64,000 nt of DNA from UMGS1590 sp036303105 (GTDB lineage Bacteria; Bacillota; Peptococcia; Peptococcales; Peptococcaceae): positions 1 through 64,000 of the forward strand of contig JAXJBF010000135.1 in the NCBI GenBank assembly GCA_036303105.1. The letters are read 5' to 3'. Below are positions 51,113 to 59,434 of this stretch, in pieces. Numbering within the stretch: position 1 is the first letter of the stretch; the number at the start of each line of letters is the position of its first letter. The notes under the pieces were generated by a model, which saw only the letters and a program-made list of their open reading frames with translations, ran no database searches and was not told where the DNA came from. Position numbers and translations under genes: made by a program.

Positions 51113-52069
51113 CTAATCGGTCAAAAAACCTTCGCGGCGCAGCAACTGTTCCAGGTCGTCATACGTATTCAAGAGGCAGGCGTCACGGCGCAGCGCTGCC
51201 GCGTGAGGCAACCCTTTGACATACCAGCCAATTTGCTTGCGCATTTCCTGCATGGCAATGCGCTCACCTTTGTAGCGGCAGGCGAGGGCTGCATGATCGA
51301 GCATCACCTGTGCCCGTTCTGCCAGGCTTGGTTCCGGCGGCAGCGGCTGCCCCTGCCAAGCGGCGCGCAGCTCAGCGAAAAGCCAGGGCCGTCCCAAGGC
51401 GCCGCGTCCCACCATCACACCGGCAGCGCCGGTGGTCTCAAGAATGGCACGTGCGCTGGCAGCATCGACGACGTCGCCGTTGGCAAGCACCGGAATATCC
51501 ACCGCCTGCACCACTTCGGCAATGGCCTGCCAATCGGCTTCGCCGCTGTAGTACTGACTGCGGGTGCGGCCATGCACCGCCAGGAAATCGCAGCCGGCCG
51601 CTTCCAGCCCGCGCGCAAAATCGGCAAGGTGGGGGTCACGTTCTTCCCAGCCAATGCGAATCTTCGCCGACAGCGGCACATCCACCGCATCACGCATGGC
51701 GCGAATGATCGCAAAGGCCACCTCCGGCGTGCGCAAAAGGCCCGAGCCTTCGCCATGGTTGGCCACTTTTGGCACCGGACATCCCATGTTCACATCGAGC
51801 ATCTTGGCGCCATGGGCCACTGCCAGCCGTGCGCCCTCGGCCATGATCTCCGGCTCGCTGCCAAAAAGCTGCACCGCAATGGGCGCCTCTTCGTCGATGA
51901 GATCGAAAAGCTCGTAGCTTTTTTTATTCTTATAATGCAGCGCTTTGGCACTGACCATTTCGGTCACTTCCAAACCAACGCCATAACGGCGGCAGATGAG
52001 ACGCATGGCCTTGTCGGTCACGCCTGCCATCGGCGCCAACACAAAGGGGTTTTCGCTAAAATCGATCAT
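51113..52069 (-). CDS. dusB: tRNA-dihydrouridine synthase
   Basis: About 318 residues, FMN-dependent enzyme that reduces uridine in the tRNA D-loop. Motifs: FVLAPMAGVTDKAMR, CPVPKVANHGEGSGLLR with the catalytic Cys, IRIGWEERD, FLAVHGRTRSQYYSG, and GVMVGRGALGRPWLF. Normal length. ATG after GGAAGG; the longer frame is ignored. It follows the second terC gene by 21 bp and is probably co-transcribed with it. Confidence 0.95.
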   Translation of the reverse strand: MIDFSENPFVLAPMAGVTDKAMRLICRRYGVGLEVTEMVSAKALHYKNKKSYELFDLIDEEAPIAVQLFGSEPEIMAEGARLAVAHGAKMLDVNMGCPVPKVANHGEGSGLLRTPEVAFAIIRAMRDAVDVPLSAKIRIGWEERDPHLADFARGLEAAGCDFLAVHGRTRSQYYSGEADWQAIAEVVQAVDIPVLANGDVVDAASARAILETTGAAGVMVGRGALGRPWLFAELRAAWQGQPLPPEPSLAERAQVMLDHAALACRYKGERIAMQEMRKQIGWYVKGLPHAAALRRDACLLNTYDDLEQLLRREGFLTD

Positions 52070-52090
52070 GCACGCCTTCCTTTCCATGGC

Positions 52091-52915
52091 TTAGTGCTTC
52101 GTTGAATCGGCAGTGTTCTGTGAGCCAGAAGAGAACCAGCCCCAGAGTGCAATGAGAATCATCACGCCAAAGAAGATGACGTGCCAGAGGGTGCTTTCTG
52201 GAAATTCAGCTGGCAGAATGCCGATGCGTTCATGGGCCAGCGTCACAATAACAAGCTTGATCCCTACCCAGGTCACGAGCAGGAAAGCGGCTTTTTCAAG
52301 TTTAGGGCGCTTATCGAGCAGTTTCACAAAAATCGTCGCCGCAAAACGCATCAGCACCACACCGCAAAGGCCGCCGCAAAGCACGAGAATGAATTCGCCG
52401 GCATCCATACCGCCGATGTGGCCCCAGCCGGTTGGTGGCAGAGAAATGGCAATCGCCACCGCTGCCAAAATCGAATCCACCGCAAAGGCGATGTCGGTGA
52501 ACTCTACTTTAACGACCGTTTTCCAGAAATCCTTCTTGCTGTGCAGATAGGTCTGCGGTTCGCCCTTCGGCATGTTTTCCATGGCCTCATCGCCGTCTTT
52601 TTGTTTCTTATTGTATTCGTAAAGATTGTGCAGCCCCACATAAATCAGATACGCCGCACCCAACGCCTGCGCCTGCCACACATTCGCCAGAAAAGATACA
52701 AAGAACAGTGCCGTGAAACGCAGAATCACCGCACCAATCAGCCCATAAAACAGCGCTTTCTGACGCAGATTTGGCGCCAGCGGCCGCACCATCACCGCCA
52801 GCACCAGGGCATTGTCAGCAGAGAGCAGCCCTTCCATGGCAACGAGGACAAAGAAAATAAAAATATACTGAATCCATAGACCCCCGTCCATCGCGCCCGT
52901 TAGTAGTACATCCAT
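52091..52915 (-). CDS. TerC-family metal exporter (paralogue 2)
   Basis: A 274-residue membrane protein with seven or more helices. TerC landmarks are two acidic metal-site motifs, LLSADNALVLAVMV and FTDIAFAVDSILAA. TerC proteins of Bacillota (YkoY/YceF group) export Mn to secreted metalloenzymes. ATG after GGGAGTTATT. Near-copy of the gene upstream; the two share the Mn riboswitch region. Lies 21 bp before dusB. Confidence 0.9.
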   Translation of the reverse strand: MDVLLTGAMDGGLWIQYIFIFFVLVAMEGLLSADNALVLAVMVRPLAPNLRQKALFYGLIGAVILRFTALFFVSFLANVWQAQALGAAYLIYVGLHNLYEYNKKQKDGDEAMENMPKGEPQTYLHSKKDFWKTVVKVEFTDIAFAVDSILAAVAIAISLPPTGWGHIGGMDAGEFILVLCGGLCGVVLMRFAATIFVKLLDKRPKLEKAAFLLVTWVGIKLVIVTLAHERIGILPAEFPESTLWHVIFFGVMILIALWGWFSSGSQNTADSTKH

Positions 52916-53054
52916 TCAATAACTCCCTTTCTACCTGTCTCATTGTTCATGCAGTATTGTATGTTCACCGCCTGCCAGCGTCAAGCATAAACGCCAGCGG
53001 CCTTGCCCGGCATGCCTTCAAAAGAAGGACGCCTGGCAAGGCACGCGGAGTATT

Positions 53055-53909
53055 TTATTTGTCGTTGTCGGCATGACCGGCATCGTCTGTCGCAGCTTCT
53101 TTTGGCTTGGAAGAGAACCAGCCCCACAGCGCAATGAGAATCATCACGCCGTAGAAAATGACATGCCAGAGAGTGCTTTCTGGGAAGCTGTGAGGCAGGA
53201 TGCCCAGCCCGTCGTGCGCAAGGGTCACCACAACAAGCTTGATCCCTACCCAGGTCACCAAGAGAAACGCTGCCACTTCCAGCGTTGGGCGCTTATCGAG
53301 CAGCTTCACAAAAATCGTCGCTGCAAAACGCATCAGCACCACGCCGCAAAGACCGCCAAGCAGCACCACCAGGAACTGGCCGCTGTCCATGCCGCCAATG
53401 TGTCCCAGGCCTGTTGCCGGCAAAGAAATCGCCAGCGCCACCGCTGCAAGAATCGAATCCACAGCAAAGGCGATGTCGGTGATTTCCACCTTGGCAACCG
53501 TCTTCCAGAAATCTTTCTTGCTGACCATGTAGTTGCGTTCTTCGTCTTCCGGCAGTTTGTCTTTCGAGCTTTCATGGCCTTCTTTCTTGCTCTTATTGTA
53601 CTTGTAAATGTTGTGCAGACCAACATAAATCAAATACGCCGCACCGATGGCCTGTGCCTGCCAGATGTTCACCAGGTAGGACACGAAGAACAGCGCCACC
53701 AATCGCAGCACCACCGCCCCAACAAGGCCGTAGAACAGCGCTTTCTGACGCAGGTTTGGTGCCAATGGCCGCACCATCACCGCCAGCACCAGCGCGTTGT
53801 CGGCAGAAAGCAGCCCTTCCATCGCCACCAGCATCAAAAGGACAAAAAGGTATTGGATGACCATGCCGGCATCCAATGCGCCAAGGGCGCCAAAAAGTGT
53901 GAGTTCCAT
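53055..53909 (-). CDS. TerC-family metal exporter (paralogue 1)
   Basis: About 284 residues, homologous to the downstream terC gene along its length, with LLSADNALVLAVMV and ITDIAFAVDSILAA acidic motifs and a longer charged C-terminus. Start at MELTLFG after AAAGGAGATAC; the longer frame upstream crosses a terminator. It is the first gene behind the yybP-ykoY riboswitch, so Mn should raise its expression. Confidence 0.9.
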   Translation of the reverse strand: MELTLFGALGALDAGMVIQYLFVLLMLVAMEGLLSADNALVLAVMVRPLAPNLRQKALFYGLVGAVVLRLVALFFVSYLVNIWQAQAIGAAYLIYVGLHNIYKYNKSKKEGHESSKDKLPEDEERNYMVSKKDFWKTVAKVEITDIAFAVDSILAAVALAISLPATGLGHIGGMDSGQFLVVLLGGLCGVVLMRFAATIFVKLLDKRPTLEVAAFLLVTWVGIKLVVVTLAHDGLGILPHSFPESTLWHVIFYGVMILIALWGWFSSKPKEAATDDAGHADNDK

Positions 53910-53940
53910 GTGTATCTCCTTTTCTACTTTGATTTTTGCA

Positions 53941-53990
53941 CAAAAAAGGCCTTTGCCTTTCTTGTACGACAACAAGGAAGACAAAGGTCT
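53941..53990 (-). terminator. Riboswitch terminator of the terC operon
   Basis: On the minus strand AGACCTTTGTCTTCCTTGT pairs with ACAAGAAAGGCAAAGGCCT, followed by TTTTTTT. The left arm overlaps the conserved GCAAGACCTTTG end of the aptamer, so aptamer and terminator are exclusive. Confidence 0.9.
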
Positions 53991-54090
53991 TGCAATCAAA
54001 GGTTATTCCTTTTATGACAGAACCGGTGATGGCTCACGCGATGACGATTCTGCCTCTGGCTGGATGGCCAGTGCTACTCCCCTTTGCATA
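53981..54090 (-). ncRNA. yybP-ykoY (manganese) riboswitch
   Basis: On the minus strand it begins with GCAAAGGGGAGTAGCAC, contains the CATCACCGGTTCTG internal segment, and ends GCAAGACCTTTG, matching the yybP-ykoY consensus from memory. It precedes the terC genes and overlaps a terminator, the standard Mn-ON transcriptional switch. Confidence 0.9.
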
Positions 54091-54167
54091 TGAGGTTGAT
54101 AGAAGTATAGCATTCGCCTGCACCGCTTGTCAATAACGATTTCCTTATAGCAGACTGCGGCGCACAC

Positions 54168-55082
54168 TTATTTTTCTTCAAAACGCAAGGTGGTTGTTTT
54201 AAGATTGTGGCCAGTGTAGCAATGCGGAAAAATCTCCCGCGCCTTGGCAAGATAATCCTTCGGATTGAGCATGGCAGGGCTGTAATGGGTGAACCACAGC
54301 TCTTTCACATCGGCCTCTGCGGCCAGCTGTGCCGCTTCACAAAAGACCATGTGTCCCTTGCTGGCAGCGTCCTGCTGCTTGTCGCTGTCGCCGTAGAGCC
54401 CTTCTGCCACAAAAAGATCGCTCTCGCGCACCAACTCTACCAGCGCTGGCGCTGGTCGGCAGTCGGTGGCGTAACTCAGGCGCAGCCCCCGGCGCGCAGG
54501 TCCCAGCACATCTTTCGGCTGAAACGTGCGGCCTTCATGCGTCACGCTTTCGCCATTCTGCAAATGGGACCACAACTGCACAGGAATGCCCGCCGCCTTG
54601 GCACGTTCCACATCGAAACGGCCGGCACGCGGTAAATAACAGCTGTACGCCAGGCAAGGCACGCGATGCTTCACCGGCTGCGTGGTCCATTCCAGCTCGC
54701 CGGTTTTAAAATGCGACACTTCCTTGAATGGCAGCTCGTGCAGCACCAGCTCAAATGGCAGCGGCCCGCAGATCACCGTCAGCCCGCGCACAATGCGCTC
54801 CAGCCCCTTGCCGCCCCAAAGATGCAGCGGCTCCGTGCGGTGGTTGTTGGCGATGGTCATCAGCAGCCCCGGCAGCCCGCCAACATGGTCGCCGTGGTAA
54901 TGGGTGAACAGAATGTGGTCAATATGACGGGCACTGAATCCCGACAAGTGCAGCGCCACCTGTGTGGCCTCGCCGCAGTCAATGAGCACACAACTGCCCT
55001 CGTGACGCACCAAAAGCGCTGTCAGGAAGCGCTTTGGCAAAGGCATCATACCGCCGCAGCCCAACAGACAAACGTCAAGCAT
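54168..55082 (-). CDS. rnz: Ribonuclease Z
   Basis: About 304 residues, metallo-beta-lactamase fold enzyme that trims tRNA 3' ends. Zinc motif HYHGDHVGGLPGLL (HxHxDH), Asp in SYATDCRPAP, and the final His in WFTHYSP. The short exosite arm typical of bacterial RNase Z lies between. ATG after AAAGGAGG; it overlaps the coaX stop region by 8 nt. Last gene of the pantothenate operon, a physical but probably not functional link. Confidence 0.93.
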   Translation of the reverse strand: MLDVCLLGCGGMMPLPKRFLTALLVRHEGSCVLIDCGEATQVALHLSGFSARHIDHILFTHYHGDHVGGLPGLLMTIANNHRTEPLHLWGGKGLERIVRGLTVICGPLPFELVLHELPFKEVSHFKTGELEWTTQPVKHRVPCLAYSCYLPRAGRFDVERAKAAGIPVQLWSHLQNGESVTHEGRTFQPKDVLGPARRGLRLSYATDCRPAPALVELVRESDLFVAEGLYGDSDKQQDAASKGHMVFCEAAQLAAEADVKELWFTHYSPAMLNPKDYLAKAREIFPHCYTGHNLKTTTLRFEEK

Positions 55083-55866
55083 GACGACGGCCTCCTTTAT
55101 TGCGCAGCGCAATGAGGCGCAGCCCTTCCAGCGTCAGCATGGTATCAATGGTGTTCACATAGCGGCAGTTCGTGCAAATGGTTTCGCTATGACCGCCAGT
55201 GGCAACAACAAACACATCCTCCGGCGTGCTGCCCATTTCGCGGGCAATGCGTGCAATCATACCATCCACCAAATCGGCATAGCCGAACACCAGCCCAGCT
55301 TGCATAGCATCCACCGTCGTGCGGCCAATAACATGATCCGGCGCCACCAGCTCCACCTTTGGCAATTTTGCCGCATGGCTGAACAGCGATTCCATAGAAA
55401 TGCCGATGCCTGCATTGATAGCCCCGCCAAGGTATTCCTTGTCGGCGTTGATGGCACAAAACGTGGTCGCCGTGCCAAAGTCCACAATGATCAACGGCGC
55501 ACCATAGCGCTCAATGCCGCTGACTGCGTTGACAATACGGTCGGCACCCAATTCTTTCGGATTTTCGTAGCGAATCTTGAGGCCCGTTTTCACGCCAGCC
55601 TCAACAAGCAATGGTGAAATGTGAAAATAATTTTCACAGGTGCGCACCAAGGTGCGCGTGAGGTCCGGCACAACCGACGAAAGAATGATCTGATCGATCG
55701 CCTCAAAGCCGAGCCCTTTTGTGGCAAAAAAGTTTGAACACAGCACCGCATACTCGTCGGCTGTGCGGCGGGCATCGGTAGCAAAACGCCAGCTGGCGAA
55801 CAGGCGGTCCCCTTCATAGACCCCCATAACCACATTGGTGTTCCCAATATCAAAGGCTAATAGCAT
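55075..55866 (-). CDS. coaX: Type III pantothenate kinase
   Basis: About 263 residues. First committed step of coenzyme A synthesis: pantothenate to phosphopantothenate. ASKHA-fold motifs are LLAFDIGNTNVVMGVY, GADRIVNAVSGIERYG and IIVDFGTATTFCAI, with the late VVATGGHSETI block. Start chosen at ATG after GGAGGAAGG. It follows the ECF S-component gene by 22 bp and overlaps rnz by 8 nt. Confidence 0.95.
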   Translation of the reverse strand: MLLAFDIGNTNVVMGVYEGDRLFASWRFATDARRTADEYAVLCSNFFATKGLGFEAIDQIILSSVVPDLTRTLVRTCENYFHISPLLVEAGVKTGLKIRYENPKELGADRIVNAVSGIERYGAPLIIVDFGTATTFCAINADKEYLGGAINAGIGISMESLFSHAAKLPKVELVAPDHVIGRTTVDAMQAGLVFGYADLVDGMIARIAREMGSTPEDVFVVATGGHSETICTNCRYVNTIDTMLTLEGLRLIALRNKGGRRHA

Positions 55867-55888
55867 TGTGCCTTCCTCCATTTCTGAA

Positions 55889-56449
55889 TTAGTCGTTATG
55901 ATAATCTGGCAGCGCGCGCTGAATGACACGTACCAGCGCCACGGTCAATACCGTCGCCAGAATAAGTTCTACAATAAACTGTGGCAGAATAGCGATCCAG
56001 ATAGCCATTGGCACATAGCCCAGCAAAATGGCAAAGCCAATGAAGCCGATGGTGTTGGTCAGCGTGCCGCAGATACCGGCAAAGGCTGCTCCCAACAAAT
56101 GATGACGGCCAAAAGCTTTGTACACCAGGCCACTGACCACGCCAATCAAGATACGTGGCAAAATGGCAACGATTGGATCTGGCGGAATGGATGATGGCGT
56201 AATAAAGCTGTAAATGCCCATAATCAGCCCCGTAAAGGCGCCAACCACTGGCCCTTCCAGCACACCAGCAATGATAACCGGCACATGCATGATCGTGGCA
56301 TAGCCACTCAAGTTTGGCACCGGAATCAGCCCCAGGCCGGTGACACCCAGCACCACGCAAATGGCACCGAAGACCCCGCCCATGACAATCCGCCGTGTGG
56401 TTCGTCTCTGCATCGTTCGTTTGCTGCTCGTTGTGTTTCTTGCACTCAT
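55889..56449 (-). CDS. ECF transporter S component, probably for pantothenate
   Basis: A 186-residue membrane protein with about six helices. Characteristic S-component segments are IVMGGVFGAICVVLGVTGLG, MHVPVIIAGVLEGPVVGAFT and GICGTLTNTIGFIGFAILLG. The N-terminus is basic. Directly upstream of coaX, so pantothenate is the likely vitamin. Energy-coupling subunits (EcfA/EcfT) are not in this window and are presumably shared. ATG after GGAGGAATC. Confidence 0.85.
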   Translation of the reverse strand: MSARNTTSSKRTMQRRTTRRIVMGGVFGAICVVLGVTGLGLIPVPNLSGYATIMHVPVIIAGVLEGPVVGAFTGLIMGIYSFITPSSIPPDPIVAILPRILIGVVSGLVYKAFGRHHLLGAAFAGICGTLTNTIGFIGFAILLGYVPMAIWIAILPQFIVELILATVLTVALVRVIQRALPDYHND

Positions 56450-56551
56450 GTTGATTCCTCCTAGCTTGTTTTTGCCAGGACTGCGTTCTTCACGCAGCCC
56501 ATCCCGGGCCTCTTCAGCTCCAGGTGGCTTGTTCTGAGATAGAAACGCAAT

Positions 56552-56601
56552 AAAAAAACAGGCTCTGTGCAGCGTCTCGCGACTGCCGCCAGATACCTGT
56601 T
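56552..56601 (-). terminator. Leader hairpin at the very start of the pantothenate operon transcript
   Basis: On the minus strand AACAGG...CCTGTT encloses TCTG/CAGA and GCAG/CTGC stems and ends in TTTTTTT. It lies immediately after the promoter at 56604-56632, so it may work as an attenuator of the ECF-coaX-rnz operon. Confidence 0.6.
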
Positions 56602-56603
56602 AT

Positions 56604-56632
56604 ATTGTAGCGAATCCACCCGCCCCGTGCAA
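56604..56632 (-). promoter_or_regulatory. Promoter of the pantothenate operon
   Basis: Minus strand TTGCAC (56632-56627), 17-bp spacer, TACAAT (56609-56604). Confidence 0.7.
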
Positions 56633-56711
56633 GTCGAAAAATGCCCGAAAAGGCATTTATTCACGACCGAAAACGAAGGCACCGTTAACACATGAAACCA
56701 TTTCGCTAACC

Positions 56712-56796
56712 GATTCACCAACTAATTTTTCAATTCACCAACTGATTCACCAACTAATTTTTCAATTCACCAACTGATTCACCAACTAATTTTTCA
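56712..56796. repeat. 32-bp tandem repeat at the 3' end of the AlbA-type gene
   Basis: Two full 32-bp units (56712-56743 and 56744-56775) and a partial third (to 56796), each containing two ATTCACCAACT blocks. The last copy covers the stop codon of the gene. Reading past the stop gives LVNQLVN, so the repeat arose from coding sequence of the tail. Confidence 0.9.
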
Positions 56797-58531
56797 GTTG
56801 ATATATAAAACTTCTTCCTTTTCTAACCTTTTCAATCAATCCTGCTTCAATCAACCGTTTCGTCGCTTTAGACGCACCAGCAGATGTTTTTATTCTGGTA
56901 ATAGAACAAATCTGGGCCGCTGTAATAAACCCATTTACCTTAATGTAATCATAGATGATTTGATCTGTTTCATTTTTTAGAGCAGGCGCCTCATGAGAGA
57001 TTGTGTAAATATCTATCTGTTGATTCTGCGCACCATAATCACGATTTAAATAATAACTTGTCCAGCGTCCCTTTTTATTGACCACAAGCATCTCTTTATC
57101 AACCAGCACAGAAAGGAGATGACCGATGTCCACACTGTGCAATTCTAACATTGATTGCAGGCGGCTATTCGTTACGCCATTTTCCAAATATGCAGTTCCA
57201 AGAATAATCTGTTCTTCCCGATTTAACTGCAAGTAGGTTGAACCAAATAAACGTTGCAGGTATTCTGAACATTCCTCAGGCATCAGAGAAATTGTCCATA
57301 ATCGCAATTCAACCTGATGCAAATTTTCATTCTGACTCAAATCGGGTTTTCTCCAATTTTCTGTTGCCCACGCATTTAAAATGGTTGGAAAACCTGAGCC
57401 AATATTATCTCCTAAACCAATCATTCGAAACATCGTTTGTATGCGAGGATTTCTAGCCAAAGAATGTCCACCTTCGTAAATGTCCCGCACTAGAAGCTTT
57501 AAATGGCCAGGATTGGAAAACAAAAAACCTTTATCTGACTTTATCACCTTAAGCACGCCCGTAATTAAATAATCACTATGAATCACCATATTTATAAGAG
57601 CTTCTCTGATTGCCTTATGAACCATAGTATCATCTATACGCACCATGCCAGTCAATTGAAAAGGACGCTTAATATCTCTCACCAATTTTGGCATAATCCG
57701 ACGCACAAAATTATAAAGATTGTTTTCCCATTGACCGTCATACGTAAGTCGATCACTCCAACGTGCACCAGATGAAAGATTGCTTTCATCTATATAGTCC
57801 ATCCGAATATTATCAAACCGTTCTCGAACAGCAATGCCTTTACCAAACATCAACAAACCTGCAGCAGTTAACCATGCTTTGCCTGTACTGCGATCAATCG
57901 CATATCCACCCATATTTTTAAGGAACTCCTGATCTTCAATACTGTTCCAAATGTGCTCAGGATTTTGATGTTCAAATTCAATACGATATGCTCTTAATGA
58001 ATCTCTATCGATATCTGCCATCGTGTAGCCATCTAACAAACCACCATCATTACCTGAATCACTGGCATCTCGAAACATGGCTTTAACTTCATCTTCTGTG
58101 CAATGATAATCGCCCTCGTTATTGCGTTTAAAACTGCCTTTGATAGGATTGTTGTTAATATAGACTGGCCTGTATTTATAGCTCGCCCGTGGCACTTCAA
58201 TCCACATAATCGTTTTCCCATCAATCTCACAAGAACCTACATTGCTATCAACTAAAATATTAACATTCACTTTTTCACTGTTAATCGTATTCCAAAAATC
58301 GGTAATGCGTTGATTGATATGTTCAATGTGTACAAAAGAAAATCGTTTTTTAGGATCTATTTCCCTCACATGCTCTTCAACCCCAAATAAAATAATGCCG
58401 CCGTCTGTATTCGCAAAAGATGAGTAGGTCTCCCATACAGAGTTCGGTAATTTGCTTTCTGCTTTCTTGCATTCAAAATTAATTCTTTCACCATACCTTA
58501 GCAAATCAAGAATATTTTCTTTGGTGACCAT
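56786..58531 (-). CDS. AlbA_2/Schlafen-type ATP-binding protein with C-terminal winged helices
   Basis: About 581 residues. N-terminal AlbA_2 domain: GERINFECKKAESKLPNSVW, then SSFANTDGGIILFGVEE. Middle part contains a GHKL-like block with REALINMVIHSDYLITG and GFLFSNPG. C-terminus has two winged-helix-like segments (residues about 420-580, e.g. GVTNSRLQSMLELHSVDIGH). Such proteins are called transcriptional regulators or defence-related, but the biochemical role is open. It is AT-rich compared with neighbours, so probably acquired. ATG after AAAGGAGGG. The end of the gene runs into 32-bp repeats. Confidence 0.82.
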   Translation of the reverse strand: MVTKENILDLLRYGERINFECKKAESKLPNSVWETYSSFANTDGGIILFGVEEHVREIDPKKRFSFVHIEHINQRITDFWNTINSEKVNVNILVDSNVGSCEIDGKTIMWIEVPRASYKYRPVYINNNPIKGSFKRNNEGDYHCTEDEVKAMFRDASDSGNDGGLLDGYTMADIDRDSLRAYRIEFEHQNPEHIWNSIEDQEFLKNMGGYAIDRSTGKAWLTAAGLLMFGKGIAVRERFDNIRMDYIDESNLSSGARWSDRLTYDGQWENNLYNFVRRIMPKLVRDIKRPFQLTGMVRIDDTMVHKAIREALINMVIHSDYLITGVLKVIKSDKGFLFSNPGHLKLLVRDIYEGGHSLARNPRIQTMFRMIGLGDNIGSGFPTILNAWATENWRKPDLSQNENLHQVELRLWTISLMPEECSEYLQRLFGSTYLQLNREEQIILGTAYLENGVTNSRLQSMLELHSVDIGHLLSVLVDKEMLVVNKKGRWTSYYLNRDYGAQNQQIDIYTISHEAPALKNETDQIIYDYIKVNGFITAAQICSITRIKTSAGASKATKRLIEAGLIEKVRKGRSFIYQLKN

Positions 58532-58561
58532 GGATGGAGGCCCTCCTTTCTTATTCACAAG

Positions 58562-58603
58562 CAAAAAAACAGGGAATGACGGGCGCGGCCCACTCATTCC
58601 CTG
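58562..58603 (-). terminator. Terminator after the GNAT gene
   Basis: CAGGGAATGA / TCATTCCCTG, then TTTTTTTG on the minus strand. Confidence 0.85.
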
Positions 58604-58619
58604 CCATCTGTTCACTTAT

Positions 58620-59195
58620 TTACTGCTCGCTGCGTGCTTTCCAGCGAGAAACAATGGAGATTTTTTCGTATTCATCCTTGAGCAGCCCCAGCACCCACTG
58701 GTCCACGTACTCGCCGCCGGTGAAGATGTGGCTGCGCAGCTGTCCTTCCATGCGGAAGCCAAAATTCGACGCTGTGCGGATCGCCAGCTGGTTGTTGTCG
58801 TTGATGCGCATGTAGCAGCGATTGAAACCAAACTGATAAAATACAATGTCGCAGAGCACGATCATCAAATCAATGCCATACCAGCCCAGGCGACGTGATG
58901 TGTCGGCAATGCCCAGCGAAATGCGCGCGTGGCCATTCTGACGGTCGATGTCGCTGATAGACGCCACGCCGATCGGAATGTTTTTGTGTTTGGTGGAAAC
59001 CAAAAAATTCACACGTTCCGCATGAGGATCGGAGATGTCGGCACCGTTGCGGATTTCTTCCATAATCATTTCCAGCGAGTTGCCGGTGTAGCCATCGTAA
59101 AGCTGACGGAATTCTTTATTCAGATACCACTTCTGGAGCACGTCTGCATCCTGAATTTGTGGTTTGGTTAAGACGACTTTTTTTCCAGAAAACAT
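58620..59195 (-). CDS. GNAT-family N-acetyltransferase
   Basis: A 191-residue acetyltransferase of the RimJ/RimL/SpeG-like type: FRQLYDGYTGNSLEMIMEEI near the start, IGVASISDIDRQNGHARISL in the core, the acetyl-CoA loop SRRLGWYGIDLMI (degenerate R/Q-x-x-G-x-G/A), and the end NNQLAIRTASNFGFRMEGQL. Substrate unknown. ATG after GAGGTGATTG. Followed by its own terminator; upstream is tRNA-Gln. Confidence 0.88.
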   Translation of the reverse strand: MFSGKKVVLTKPQIQDADVLQKWYLNKEFRQLYDGYTGNSLEMIMEEIRNGADISDPHAERVNFLVSTKHKNIPIGVASISDIDRQNGHARISLGIADTSRRLGWYGIDLMIVLCDIVFYQFGFNRCYMRINDNNQLAIRTASNFGFRMEGQLRSHIFTGGEYVDQWVLGLLKDEYEKISIVSRWKARSEQ

Positions 59196-59271
59196 TCTCA
59201 ATCACCTCGTCATTTTCTTACTAATATAATACCGATTAACTGGGAGAGGGTCAATGCTCAAATATGAAAAA

Positions 59272-59297
59272 AGCACCTGTCCCACCGGACAGGTGCT
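59272..59297 (-). terminator. Terminator after tRNA-Gln
   Basis: AGCACCTGTCC / GGACAGGTGCT with a 4-nt loop, then TTTTTTC on the minus strand. Confidence 0.9.
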
Positions 59298-59301
59298 AGA
59301 A

Positions 59302-59373
59302 CTGGGGTACTAGGATTCGAACCTAGGAATGCATGGGTCAGAGCCATGTGCCTTACCGCTTGGCGATACCCCA
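59302..59373 (-). tRNA. tRNA-Gln (anticodon CTG)
   Basis: On the minus strand the acceptor stem TGGGGTA pairs with TACCCCA, the D arm is CGCCAAGCGGTAAGGC, the anticodon stem CATGG/CCATG holds the loop CTCTGAC (anticodon CTG, reads CAG), and the T arm is CCTAGGTTCGAATCCTAG. The CCA end is not encoded. Complete cloverleaf. Confidence 0.96.
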
Positions 59374-59434
59374 ACAACGCAAGAATTATTATAGCGTAAG
59401 ATGCGCGGGGACGCAAGCCTTTTTTACGAGATTT

